64,000 nucleotides of DNA from Podocnemis expansa (Eukaryota > Chordata > Testudines > Podocnemididae): contig ML682028.1 in assembly GCA_007922195.1 (NCBI GenBank), positions 17,513,053 through 17,577,052 on the forward strand, read 5' to 3'. A program made the position numbers and the translations under genes. How positions within the stretch are numbered: the stretch's first letter is position 1; each line of letters opens with the position of its first letter. Under the pieces are notes generated by a model. It saw nothing but the letters and a program-made list of their open reading frames with translations. It was not told the DNA's origin and searched no databases. Shown one piece after another: positions 1 through 10,430 of the stretch.

Positions 1-3000
1 CGCAGGTCACAGAAACAGGATGCCGATAACATCCTGCAAACTTCCTCCCTGTACTGGCATGGAAAAAAAAAAATTATGACCCTCCGACACATAATGACCA
101 GTCAACCATTCACAAATTCACCTTCTGGGAGCCTTGTATTTGAGGGCAGACTGGCAGACGCGTCACTTTTCTCTCATTATAAAGAGGAGCTACTTGAAAG
201 CAAGGAAAACAGTGCTACAAGACAGAAAACTTCTGCAGCTGCAGCAGGAATGACAATAGAGGTAACTGCTGGGCTAACGCAAGACTTTCACAATCCCCTT
301 TTTTATTGTTCCAGATGCGTTTTAAATTTTAGAGCCCCAGAAGAAAGGCCTTCTAGCATCTGCTCTCATTATTCACTGTACTATGATAGTGAAGCATTCA
401 AAGAGACTTAGGGCAGGATTATGCTCTCAGTTGCCCCAGTGTAAACCCAGATTCATTTCACAGAAATCAAATTAATTGACTCCACTGAAATCATTGGCAT
501 TCAGATGGATTTTCACCAGCACAAATGAGAAGCTCTGATTTACTCTTCTTTAAAAACAAGTGGATTAGATCAGGGTGTTAAGAGGGCTGTGGAGCTTTCC
601 TAGTAAAACAAGGCAAAAAGAACCTGGCCAGAAGCAGATTTTGGGGGGAATGCCAAGAGTTCAAAATGTTTTCCCTTATTCTGAAGCAGAATGAAAGCCC
701 CAAATTTTAAATTTCCCATTAGATGAATGTCTTAAATAAATCATTTTGGGTTGCTTGAAATGTTTTGATAAAATTTAAAGATTCCATTCTGATTTTGATG
801 GTTGATTTTACATTTTATATCGATATGCCAAAAGAATTCAATTTTTATTTTTCATAAAAGATGGATAATATCCATGTTTATTTATAAGCATTATTTTTTA
901 AAAGTTTCTGTTTAAATTTTCATAATTAAGGAAATATTAAGTGGGGTCAGAAAACAGAAGGTCCAGAGAATTATTTACTCACAATATTTATTTAATGACA
1001 GTATATGCTGAGATTCAAAAAGTTAAAGCTTTATAGTCATTAAAACACAAGCTGTCAACATGGCAAGTCAAAATATGCTGGGCAAATATCCTTAAATCAA
1101 ATTCTAAAGTTCTCAAGCAGTATTTTTCTTACTTTGTCTATCTGAACATTGCAATATTATTGATTGTTTTGTTGGGAGGGGTGTACAGTGAAATTGACAT
1201 TTACTGATATTAATGATAAAACTCTAATCTTACCAACCCTAATAATGTAGTAAAGATTTTTTAAAGGTAACAAAAAGTGATTTCAAAATATCAAAAATAC
1301 TCAAAACATTAAAATATCAAAATACTTTTTTTTAAAAAGTCTCTTTCTACATTAATTCCCACTGAAATCAACATGCTTATGCAAAACATTGCCATTTCAA
1401 TAAATTAGAATTTTCCAATGGCAAAACATTCCACCCAAAAATATCCCACACTAGAAGCGAGGTGTGTTCACTTTGAGGTTTTATTGTTATGTATAATTTA
1501 GTTTATGTTAAATCTAGAATGAACAAGGCACTTTCCAGACACAGAGGATGACAACATGGAATCAAAAAAAAAAAAAATAGTTCCTGTCCGAAAACTCACC
1601 CTGACCCTTTTCATTAATGGCAACAGGCTTTGGTTCAAGGCCTGCATATACATTTTAGTCTTTTCCCTGCTCCTTTCCCCCACCACACCTACCACCTCAT
1701 CCCCACATGTTAGTCTATAAATGTCTTGCTGTGTTTGTAGCGTCAAAAACCGAGTGCATGCAGAATTCTTTACCTGGGCTGTTCTGAGCATGCTCATTTA
1801 TGTGCCAGAAACAGAGACGGGTAACAATTTCTTCAATACACTGGTTTCAGCACTATACCAGGTGGGAGGCAGTGGTAGGGCGGGATCAGGCCCGGGGATG
1901 CTGCAAGGCCGGGATCAGGGTAGGTACAGCCATCCTAATGGATGAGCGGGGCTCAAGATGAATCACCAGTGCGGCTTTGGCTCCCTGCTGCTGAAAATGC
2001 CACCAAAGGCAGCCTGTGGCGGGATGGCCCTGTGGGTAGAAGGGGTGGGCAGGATTGGAGGGGTGGGGGGAGGCCAGGATAGAGGTGGGGGGCACAGGTC
2101 AGGGTTGGGGGGACACCACAAGGCCAGGATTGCGGGGGAGAGGCATCTCACAGAGGCCAATTCACCTTGGACTGGATTTTTTGAAAGGTCTGCAAGCATT
2201 TTAGCTAACCAAGGCCAGGTTTCAGAGTGAGAGATGCGCCAAGTTTGAGAGTGAGCACAGTCACGTGCATGTCAGTCTTGTATGGTTTTGATTGGAAATC
2301 AGACAAATACTGAGGGTGTGGGGCTTCACACTGAAATTTAGGAGGGTGTGAACCCCACAAAAAGCAAAACCAGAGGAAAAATGTCCAACACCCCCCACAC
2401 ACACACCCCCAAAAGAGTTCTGCCATCCATCGACTTTGTGAGCTATTTGCTGTGAATGATATTAACCCCCTGTGTATCAGGCCAGGAACATCCTGAAGAA
2501 TTAAGTGGCTGTTATGGGCCTGCTCCTGGTCCTCAAATAATAGGGTGAAATTCATCCTCAGGCAGAGTACATGCATGTGCCTGTGTGTATGGAAGAGTAC
2601 TTGCATGTAAAAAATGCCTTAAATGCTGTTTCATGTACTTCCCTCTAAAGAACATTTGGGGAGAATTTGCAAATCATAGTGAATGGGTTTCAGCTACATG
2701 ATTATCTTTAATGGAAGTCGCATGACTAATTCCCAGCACCATTCCCTGGAAGACTTTGAAAACATAGCCAGTACTATACACAGACCATTTAAAGATGTTT
2801 CTTCTTTGCTGTGTTTAATTCTTTTAAAAATCATAAGCCTATAGAATATCTATTACAAAAAAATCTCCACTTGTAAGACCTCTTGTTCAAATAAATAGCC
2901 TGTCTTCTTGGTTGATAGAAAAGCCTGTACCTAGAACTACAAGTTTTGGTTACACTCCCGGTCGCTTTAATCCTCAGGACTGTCTTTCACCCTTCAGTGG

Positions 3001-3109
3001 AGCTCTGTTGAGCCTGTCAAATAATATAGCCTAGGCTCTCTTTTCATTTATTTGCTGGGATGATACAATTACCCTTGACTGGCTGGTGGTGCAGTAAGGT
3101 CTGTGTACT
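1..3109. other. Non-coding, mostly unique-looking DNA
   Basis: No recognisable gene or repeat. The first 400 bases contain one 111-codon open frame (76-411, plus) with no familiar domain, no splice context and ordinary base composition, so I do not call it a gene. Roughly 700-1500 is strongly AT-rich. A run of A lies at about 1564-1577 and a short CA tract near 2394-2405. Between about 1860 and 2160 the DNA becomes G-rich (listed separately). Confidence 0.6.
2041..2112 (+). other. G-rich tract with G-quadruplex potential
   Basis: The plus strand carries at least five runs of four or more G within about 70 bases, separated by short spacers. This satisfies the usual pattern for a G-quadruplex-forming sequence. 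The overlapping open frames on both strands (1886-2230), rich in Pro on one strand and Gly on the other, are a by-product of this composition. No promoter or gene start is visible next to it. Confidence 0.45.
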
Positions 3110-3117
3110 CTCTAGAA

Positions 3118-3466
3118 AAGGGATGGGCAAAGGTTTTAGCCTGAGGGCCACATCGAGGTCTAGACAAGCCGGGGAAGGGTTTGGGTAGAGGCATGGCTGG
3201 GAGGGGAGAGGGTCCTTTGGGTACCGCTGGGCCCACGTAGCAAGGAAAAAAGAGCAGCCTCTGCACTCTGGCCAGGGCACTGCTGGGCTAGGTGCCATGC
3301 TGTGGGAGAGGAGCAGCAGCCATGCTTCAGGCTGGCCAGAGCACCGCCACGGCACGTCACGGTCAGAAGGATGGGGGGAAGAAGTGGGGCCAGGAGGAGG
3401 CAGCAACGGCCCAGCTGGAGGGCTGGATGGTAGGCTCCTGCTGGCCACATAGTCTGCTCACCTCTG
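3118..3466. mobile_element. Non-autonomous hAT-type transposon, 349 bp
   Basis: The left end reads aagggatgggcaaa and the right end reads ctgctcacctctg, which are inverted copies of the common hAT end cagggRtgggcaaa with a C-to-A change in the first base. The flanks are ctctagaa (3110-3117) and ctctggaa (3467-3474), an 8-bp target-site duplication with one mismatch, as hAT elements make. The interior is GC-rich and encodes no transposase; the overlapping Pro/Ser-rich minus-strand frames at 3044-3510 are artefacts. The family call rests on end sequence and duplication length. Confidence 0.7.
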
Positions 3467-3474
3467 CTCTGGAA

Positions 3475-4372
3475 GCACTCAAGGTCCAAGGGACAGTGTG
3501 TCATTCCCACTCACCCAGTTCAGGCTGAGATTCTCAAATCAGTACAAGGGAATTAGGCACCTAACTCTTAAAACTCCATAGCCCCCAGCCTCATTTGATT
3601 TACAGCAAGCACATATGATCACACTTCTGCCTAGCACCAGATTCCCTTATCCCCACGCTGCAGAGCCATCTACACTGAGATCAAAGACCCTCAGCAGGGC
3701 TGCCCCTGGCCCAGGTCAGGAGACTCAGGCTTGCGGGGTATAACATGCAGTGCAGATGTTCAGACGAGGCCCGTGCTTTGAGACTCGTCCCCCTCGCAGG
3801 GTCTCAGAACCTGAACATCTACCCTACAACCCAAGCCCAAGCCAGACTCTTGAAATTTGGTGTTGTGGGATTTTTATCACTGCGGAGATATACTCTTTGA
3901 GCTCAGCTCCTTGACTGGAGGAACAGAAGGAACCACACACACAGCTTATGGTGCTCAGGCTTCTTTTTGCTCCATGAGATGCAATCCTCTCTCACATAAC
4001 TTCCAGAAGAAAGCTTTTCATTGCCCAATGAACCCTTTTGCAGACAGCTCATCTGCAAGAGCAGCACCTGCTTGAGAACTCATCCCTTTGCAAGGTGCCT
4101 TTCTGACCAACTTTCATGTTAGGTCAGGTCAACAGCAGGCGCTGGTGTAATCATGACAGTTAGTGGTTTGAGTCTTTGTGACATTTTGATGCCACCTGAA
4201 GCAAAAAGTCAGGATGTAGATGCAACCCATGCCTGCTTGTTGCGGTGTTTTGTCCCCGTCTAGTGGCACCCAGCCCGACTACAGCTTGATGACCCTGCTA
4301 GTACCCTGGCTAAGGTGCCTGTTGCTTTTGGCTAACGCCATAGTGCCTCATACCCTAAGTTTCAGAGATGGA
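3475..4372. other. Non-coding DNA, nothing recognised
   Basis: Mixed-composition DNA without a recognisable gene. A frame at 3857-4075 has no similarity I can name. The pair of segments near 3720-3830 (gcagatgttcag and aacctgaacatct) shows weak inverted similarity but no clear element boundary. Confidence 0.5.
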
Positions 4373-4510
4373 GCATTTTTAAAGACTAACAAATTTATTC
4401 ATTGCATGAGCTTTTGTGGAAGAAAAATCCCACTTCTTCAGATGCTTTGAAGATAGGGGAACTTGTTTGTTTTGCTGGACTAGACTACCATGGCTACCCC
4501 TTTGGAACTT
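4373..4510 (-). mobile_element. Penelope-like tail fragment
   Basis: From 4383 the plus strand shows the antisense form of the dispersed PLE tail: 'agactaacaaatttatt', then 'gcatgagctttTgtgg', then 'tcccacttcttcagatgc'. It is followed abruptly at about 4466 by the sense terminal part 'tttgttttgctggactagactaccatggctacccc'. This is a shortened tail-to-tail unit in which most of the second arm is missing. The hammerhead-like core is broken here, because CUGAUGA reads CUGAAGA and GAAA reads CAAA. Confidence 0.75.
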
Positions 4511-5903
4511 AATGTGGAAAAAGTCCCTTGACTGCTATACCTTATGTGCTATACAGGCTACGTTCACAGGACAGCTTTTGCCAATATAGGTACCCTCTGC
4601 ATTGTGGAGATTTGCTAATGTAATTCTATTAGTATATCTATTCCAATAAATCCTTTCTACAAAAATTCATCTCATTCACACAGCCTATGTATATAGCCAC
4701 CCACCCAGAGACATATGTGCATACATATCATTTATTGCTGATAATACCTCAGAACCCTACTTTAGGACCAGCACCCCATCGTGCTAGGTGGTGTACAAAC
4801 ACTGACCAAAAGAGTAGTCACTATGCACTTTCACCTCCCCATATACCCCCTCTGAATTACCTCCAGAGACCATCTGACTTCCATTCCCCTTTGCCCGTCT
4901 GCATTCTTGGACCATGCGTTCAGTGCCCACTTCCTAGGCAGCCAGCTCACTCTATTGTGTCACCCTCTGCAGAAATGAAAAATGGCCACTCCTGTTCATT
5001 TAATATTTTTGTTTCCTTTTTAAGAATAAAAACCTGAGGTTGGGACCAATTCTGGGGACTCCCTCATCATCCTAACCCTGCCCGCCTTGGATTGGGAGCC
5101 TCCAGCAGTAGTGAATTTCACAAAGCCAGCTCTGTCATTTCTTTTTCCCCTGCCAAAAATTCTGTGTGAAAACTAAACCCATCCCTGGGGCAAGTCTACC
5201 TTGTACTTGGCCACTTTGAAGGAATTTTTCTTTGTATGAAGCATGGACATTTATCTTGGCAACAGCTGCATTGCAGACCTGGCACGCTACCACTGAAAAA
5301 TGACACCTAGCTAAAGACACATGCACTAACATACAAGTAGCGGGGCATTCGAACACAGAGATTTATGTGTCTGTAACTGCATCCTTGTGTCCACCACCAG
5401 GCATCCCGCGCACGGCAGCAGGATACATGCACATCAGTTTTTTCAGAGAATTCACTACAAACATACCACAGAGAAAGGTCTGAAAGGGCAAGTTTATTTT
5501 CACATTTCCCAGCACACGAGTCAGGGCACAATGTCTACATGTGACTTGCATTAGGCAGGCAAAGGAAGATGCTATGTGATTTCAGAGTACAAGGAGGGCA
5601 GCGTTACAGCTCATGAAAAGTTACATAGTGAGATCAACTGTGGGAGATGAATTCCCTTTTTATGTTGAGAAAAAGATTTCGCATAACCAGGTTGACCAAG
5701 AGCTTTTTGCTATGGGTCTCTTCCAAAAGCCACTGAGAGCCTTTTCATTAACTCCTTTGGATCAAGGCCTATAACTATTTTTTAGTCCTCTCCCTGCCCT
5801 CTCATAACATGCATGCCACATGCTATGAACTTGCTGCATTCGACATTTTGGGGTTACATTTTCACGTTTGTGGAATCGTTTTAAATAATGTTCTTTAACT
5901 GCT
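4511..5903. other. Non-coding DNA with one old dispersed-repeat relic
   Basis: At about 4745-4815 lies a copy of a dispersed repeat whose core is 'caccccatcgtgctaggtggtgtacaaacac', recognisable because similar cores occur near 14890, 36610, 38120 and 57215. I cannot name the family with confidence. The rest (to 5903) holds no gene or element I recognise. Confidence 0.5.
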
Positions 5904-6250
5904 TAGCTTGCCAAAAAACAAAAACAAAACAAAACCAAAAAAAGGAGTCGTGTGGCACTTAAAGCCTAATAGATTTATTTTTTGCATGAGCTTTCATGGG
6001 AGAAAATCCCACTTCATCAGATGCTTCGAAGATGAGGGAATTTACAGAATGAAATGCAAATAAATGCAAGGAAGCCCATTCTGTAAGTTCCCCCATCTTC
6101 GAAGCATGTGATGAAATGGGATTTTCTCCCACAAAAGCTCATGTGAAAAATAAATCTGTTAGTCTTTAAGTGCCATACAACTCTTTGGGTTTCTTTGTTT
6201 TTTGCTGGACAAGAGTAACACGGCTACCCCTTCGGAAATTAGTTTGCCAA
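5904..6250. mobile_element. Palindromic (tail-to-tail) Penelope-like insertion
   Basis: Two PLE tails face each other. The minus-oriented arm runs from about 5941 to 6052 and the plus-oriented arm from about 6080 to 6235, ending in 'gctggacaagagtaacacggctacccc'. A ~25-base spacer lies between them. The whole unit sits between tagcttgccaa (5904-5914) and tagtttgccaa (6240-6250), an 11-bp direct repeat with one mismatch, so the inverted pair appears to have inserted as one event. The minus arm keeps an intact hammerhead-like core (5985-6022 read on the minus strand); the plus arm has lost it (GTGATGA and CAAA). Confidence 0.8.
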
Positions 6251-6389
6251 GTCTTTGGGCAAGGACTGCTTTTTTGTTCCGTATTTGTACTATGGGGTCC
6301 TGGTGGAAACACTGCAGTACAAATAAAATATTTTGCATTTTTAATTATTTGTGTCAAACCCCAGTTACTTTGGCAGGGAGGCAGAATGG

Positions 6390-6545
6390 GCTAACCAGGA
6401 GACGCAGCTCCATGGTTCAGTTCTTGGCTATGCCACAGCTCTCTGTATGACTTTAGACAACACATCGCTCTTTGTGCCTCAGTTTATCTGATCTGTAAAA
6501 TGGGAAACAACAGTAATTACTTGTGACCATTCACTGAGACATTCC
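6390..6545 (+). repeat. MIR-type SINE relic
   Basis: The segment carries the diagnostic MIR-like core: 'tgactttagacaacacatc', then 'gtgcctcagttt', then 'ctgtaaaatggg'. MIR elements are ancient tRNA-derived SINEs shared by amniotes. Divergence is high and the ends cannot be fixed by eye. Confidence 0.75.
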
Positions 6546-8220
6546 AAATGTCTTTTCTTTTCTGTGCTAAATGGACTCTAGATCCTCCCTGGCTGAGTCT
6601 CAGATAGTACCCTAGGTCCCAATCCTGCAAAGCAAACTACATGGGCAGATAGGCTTCAGACACTTAGGTGTCTCAGACTCATTTCTGCATTAGCATCAGT
6701 ATATAACCTGTGGGTCATCCCACTGATGTGAGATTCTCTTCTCAGGATTGGGCCTTAGAATTCAAGAACTGTATCTAACTTGCTGATTTACGTGATTTTT
6801 CCCTTTAATAAAAGGAATTCTGTATGCCACTATCATGTGGTCAAGATGTTTGAGAGGTGACTGGCACACATTGTATTAGGCTCACAATAGTGAGAAGAGA
6901 GAAAAATCCTCGGGCCAATTTTCCATGTCTTTTCCCCACCTCCACTCTCTGATCTGAAAGAGATGTTTGGAAATCCCTCAGCAGTACGCAGAAAAACACG
7001 GGAAAGGATCTTCCATAGATTTAGCTACATCAGAACAATTCCACGAGGCCCAGTCTGGGCACCAGCTCATACAACCCAAAACTATCTTCTGGGGATTCTG
7101 CGTTATTCTTTATTTAGCAAACTGAAAACAAAGCATGCAAAATAGCAACTTCTGACCCACTGAGACCCTGGCTTTTTCTTTTTCCCTTTGCGAGCGTTTC
7201 ATTTTCTTGTTGAAGTCTTGAGTTACAAAGCGGTTTGCTCCGTTTCATTTTCAAGTCATCACTCCTGGAGAAGGAACTAGGAGGCCAACCTGAAAGACTG
7301 TGGGTTATTTTAAAAAACACATAAGAACTCCACTGCAGATGGATACTCTCCCCTCTCCCACCTCTCACCCACAGACCTTCACTGCAAGCAGAGATACAAT
7401 ATGATTAGGATAGAAACAGTCACACAGGAAGCATTTGGGGACTTTTTTTCCTCAATGGAATTTCCTTATAATCACGAGTTCACTGCAAAGTGGGTTTCAC
7501 AGCACGGTGATATCAGGTTGGCAGGACCTCGGCCCTGGTGCAATGCTAGACGAAATGGATTTGCTGCGCTGGCGGTACATGGAGGTGAGTGAGTGTACTT
7601 TCCAAATGCTAATTCTGGTTATATTTTATTTCTGGTAGCTGGGTTCCAACCACAAACATCTGGTGGAGATCTTTTGGTGCAAGTGCCTGTAGGTTGATCT
7701 TTAAGGGTTCCTGTAAGGACCTCAGTGAGAGCTGAGAGAGGGCAGCATCCAGCAGGATTTGGGCCACAGCACTGAGGATTGGCCATCTTGAGGTGACGTG
7801 TGTTTCAGATTTGAGAAACTGGATTTAATAAAAATAAATGGCTTTGGCAGTTTGAACACTCAGCAGTTTTGTTGCTTTGAGGCTAAAGTAGATGATGCAA
7901 CCAGTAACTTCATCTGCCTCCTTTTTTCAGTCCAGCTGAACTAAAAGTAACTAAAGCAGAAAAACTCTGTAGCTGAGAAACAAGCTCAGATCACAAGCTA
8001 ACTTTCCTTGCAATTCAGCAATGAGGGAAAAATGGCAAGTGGGTCTTTTTCCAGGGAAAGGTAAAAGTCTCCTCCAGTGTGGAAATGGGCTCTGTCACTT
8101 AGTTATTACTTAACAATTTCAGTGCTATATGATGACAGTTTGCACTTGCAGCATCTTTCTTCTGAGGCTCTCAAACACTTTTGCTACTCTTTTGCAGTTA
8201 ATTCTCCAAACACCTAAGTG
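6546..8220. other. Non-coding DNA with one candidate exon
   Basis: No recognisable repeats apart from short low-complexity patches. The only notable point is the short frame with a splice donor at 7525-7590, listed separately. Confidence 0.5.
7525..7584 (+). CDS. Weak candidate coding exon (unknown gene)
   Basis: A 60-base block is open in one frame and ends exactly at a strong splice donor: gag followed by gtgagt at 7585. The last 14 codons, starting from an ATG at 7543, read MLDEMDLLRWRYME and end in phase 0. The segment has several CpG dinucleotides (cgg, acga, gcgc, ggcgg) in a CpG-poor region, which would fit an exon or a first coding exon. Upstream there is 'ggcag' at 7520-7524 but no good polypyrimidine tract. 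I do not recognise the protein. A longer frame (7401-7592) overlaps in another phase. Chance occurrence remains quite possible. Confidence 0.2.
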
Positions 8221-8224
8221 GGGC

Positions 8225-8340
8225 AAACAGTCACATCCTTTTATTAATGGGGAAACTGAGGCACAGTAAGTTAAGTGAATTATTCAGGCGCACAGACACT
8301 CAACAGTGAGGAAATGAGCCCAAACTCATTTTTTGTCAGC
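8225..8340 (-). repeat. MIR-type SINE relic, antisense
   Basis: The plus strand shows the reverse complement of the MIR core: 'aatggggaaactgaggcac', followed by 'agttaagtgaattattcag' and 'cacagacactcaacagtgagg'. This corresponds to the familiar 'gaaactgaggcacagagaggttaagtgacttgcccaaggtcacacag' pattern in degenerate form. Confidence 0.7.
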
Positions 8341-8374
8341 ATCATCCATCTAATGCCAGCAGCTGTAAATATTT

Positions 8375-8568
8375 TGAATGGGATTATCAGAGGACCCTAA
8401 GGGAGTTAAGCACCTAAATCCCATTGAAATTCAAGGGGAAACTTCATGGTACCATTTTCAAAAAGCATTTAAGTGACTGGGGCACCTACGTTGCACTGAA
8501 AGTCAGTAAGTTTAGGTGCCCAACTCACTTAGGCAGCCACTTTTGAAATTTTTATTCTGGGAGGCCTA
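8375..8568. mobile_element. Palindromic MITE-like repeat
   Basis: The segment is built from words of the amniote palindromic repeat type: 'ggagttaagcacctaaatcccattgaa', 'attttcaaaaagcatttaagtgac', and on the other side 'aactcacttaggcagccacttttgaaatt'. The halves are loosely inverse complementary (caaaaagcatttaagtgac against cacttaggcagccacttttg). It has no coding capacity. The transposon superfamily cannot be settled by eye. Confidence 0.55.
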
Positions 8569-9949
8569 ATTTTTCTCCTGCAGATTCCAGCATTACAGTG
8601 CACCAGCACCAAAGTGCTAAAAACCACAGTTCAACCTGCACTCCAGAAACAAAATGATTGCACAACACAAAATAAAATCACAGCTGTATTGTCACAACCA
8701 AGATAAGAGGGGAAGGAAAATCAGAACACCCACTCCCACCAGAAGAAGTTAATGAGCAAGTCTAGAAGGCAAAAGCACTGGATTTAAAGCCTTTAGTGAA
8801 CCTGCATGGGTCCCTTTACACTACAGCAAGTGTGGTAATAACTGTGGAAATTAAGTAGAGCGATCAGTGACACAGTCAAGCTACAGCTGAATCAGCTGGC
8901 AAGTCACGGCAGAGCAAGGGACCTGAGAAAGTCCCCTGTGTGAATGCCGAACTGCAGTGTCAGAGGGGGTGATGCACTTGGGATAAAGCAATGCTGTTTG
9001 TGGCTCAGACTGGACACGTTTAAAAGAATAAGGCAGTTTTCTCACTCTAGCCATAGAGCTGTAATGTTCTTGAGGGTCTCCCTTCACAGTTCCCCTTTGA
9101 GAACGGGTTCCTGGTTTGTCTCCAGCTCCTTATTAGAAGAGGAGGTTAGGCCAAAATATCAAACAGGCCCAGCATTCTGCAGCAGTGACCTAAGAAGGGC
9201 TCCCTATACCGGCTTGGGCTGTTTACTGGGAAGGCCAACCGTTCTCCAATTACCTCAGTAGAAAAGCCCCTTAGAAGAAGTCCCATTCTAAGGTTATGCA
9301 CAAAATATTCCTCCTCGGTCATGGAAAACCCAGGCATTCTGAAAATAATCTTTAAGAAAGGGCTTTTTTAGATTGATGGTCTTTGCTATGGGTACTCAGT
9401 CAAAAAAAACCAAAAAATAAAAAGCCCCTGTGAGAAGGGGGTACCTTTTAAGTAGAGAGACCACATGAGATCACACATGTATATACACTATACCGGAACA
9501 GCGAGTGCCAGAGCTGCTGGGCCAGATCACACTTAAGTTTCTGAAGAGGGAGGAAGTTTGCAAGAAACTAAACTGGCGAAATGAAACAAGGTGCCAAAAG
9601 AGGAATAAGGTGTATCTCTCAACTACTCTGTTTCCTCACAGTTTAAGGCTGTATCCTCTTTTCCTGGGCCAAAATTAAAGAAATAAAACTAGATGTTTGT
9701 TAATGTGACTATGTTGGAAGGAGGGAAAATGATTCAGCAACGAAGGGGGACACCTTCCAAAACGCAATCGGAACTTCTTAACTGTGTGTCACAGCCCCCG
9801 TCCTGCTAATAAGAGTCTCCTTTAGCCCAAGCAGAAAGCCCCCGTATATTGGGAGCAGAGGGATCAAGTGACAGCAGTGAATTCCTAGCTAGCCTGAGAT
9901 TTGTTGCAATACATTCCATGCTGACGGGTAGATAAAGTTCAAAAGCAGT
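8569..9949. other. Non-coding DNA, nothing recognised
   Basis: Frames at 8944-9261 and 8881-9087 overlap on opposite strands and show no domain. I see no clear repeats or regulatory structure. Confidence 0.5.
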
Positions 9950-10180
9950 AGCTGTGTTAGCCTAGTTCAGCAAACCAAACAAGGTGTCTGGTGGCACTTT
10001 TAAAGGCTGACAATTTTTTTATTGAATGAGGTTTCATGGGAGAAAAATCCCACTTCATCAGACACTTGAAGTGGGATTTTCTCCCATGAATGCTTGTGCG
10101 ATAAATTTGTTAGTCGTTAAAAGTGCCACAGGACTCCTTGTTTCTTTTGCGATATAAAGAACATACATGGCTATTAACAC
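9950..10180. mobile_element. Palindromic Penelope-like insertion
   Basis: The minus-oriented tail begins 'tgtgttagcctagttcagca', passes 'gtggcacttttaaaggctga', and ends at about 10062. It is followed directly by a plus-oriented tail starting at 'cttgaagtgggattttctccc' and ending 'gtgccacaggactccttgttt' near 10143, then 'acatacatggctatt'. The two arms abut with almost no spacer, so transcripts could fold into a long hairpin. The minus arm keeps CUGAUGA and GAAA of the hammerhead-like core; the plus arm has lost CUGAUGA. Confidence 0.75.
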
Positions 10181-10241
10181 ATCTGTAACTCACACACAGA
10201 AAATCACTCTTGCTCTCCTCCTGGCTGACATCTCCCTAGGA

Positions 10242-10422
10242 CAGTAGTTCCCAAGCTTTTCTCTGCCATGGCACACCTTGATTCCTTTAATTATGGCACA
10301 CCACCACGTAGTCTCCAAATGAACTCATGCATATTCATGAGTCACTCCAGAACTCTGAGTAGTTTTTCAAAAAAATTTCATGGCATACCTGCGTGCCACA
10401 GCACACTGGTTGGGAAACACTG
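10242..10422. mobile_element. Short hAT-type MITE, 181 bp
   Basis: The ends are cagtagttcccaagctttt and its inverted counterpart ggttgggaaacactg, matching the hAT end type 'cagtggttcccaa'. The flanks are ccctagga (10234-10241) and ctctagga (10423-10430), an 8-bp duplication with one mismatch. The interior contains mirrored 'gccatggcacacc' and 'gcgtgccacagcacac' words, extending the inverted repeats inward. It has no coding capacity. Confidence 0.8.
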
Positions 10423-10430
10423 CTCTAGGA

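Noticed and set aside
76..411. 111-codon plus-strand frame
   Set aside because: No recognisable domain, no start context, splice sites or coding bias that would separate it from chance.
2205..2606. 133-codon minus-strand frame
   Set aside because: No domain; it runs through a CA/GT-rich tract and looks random.
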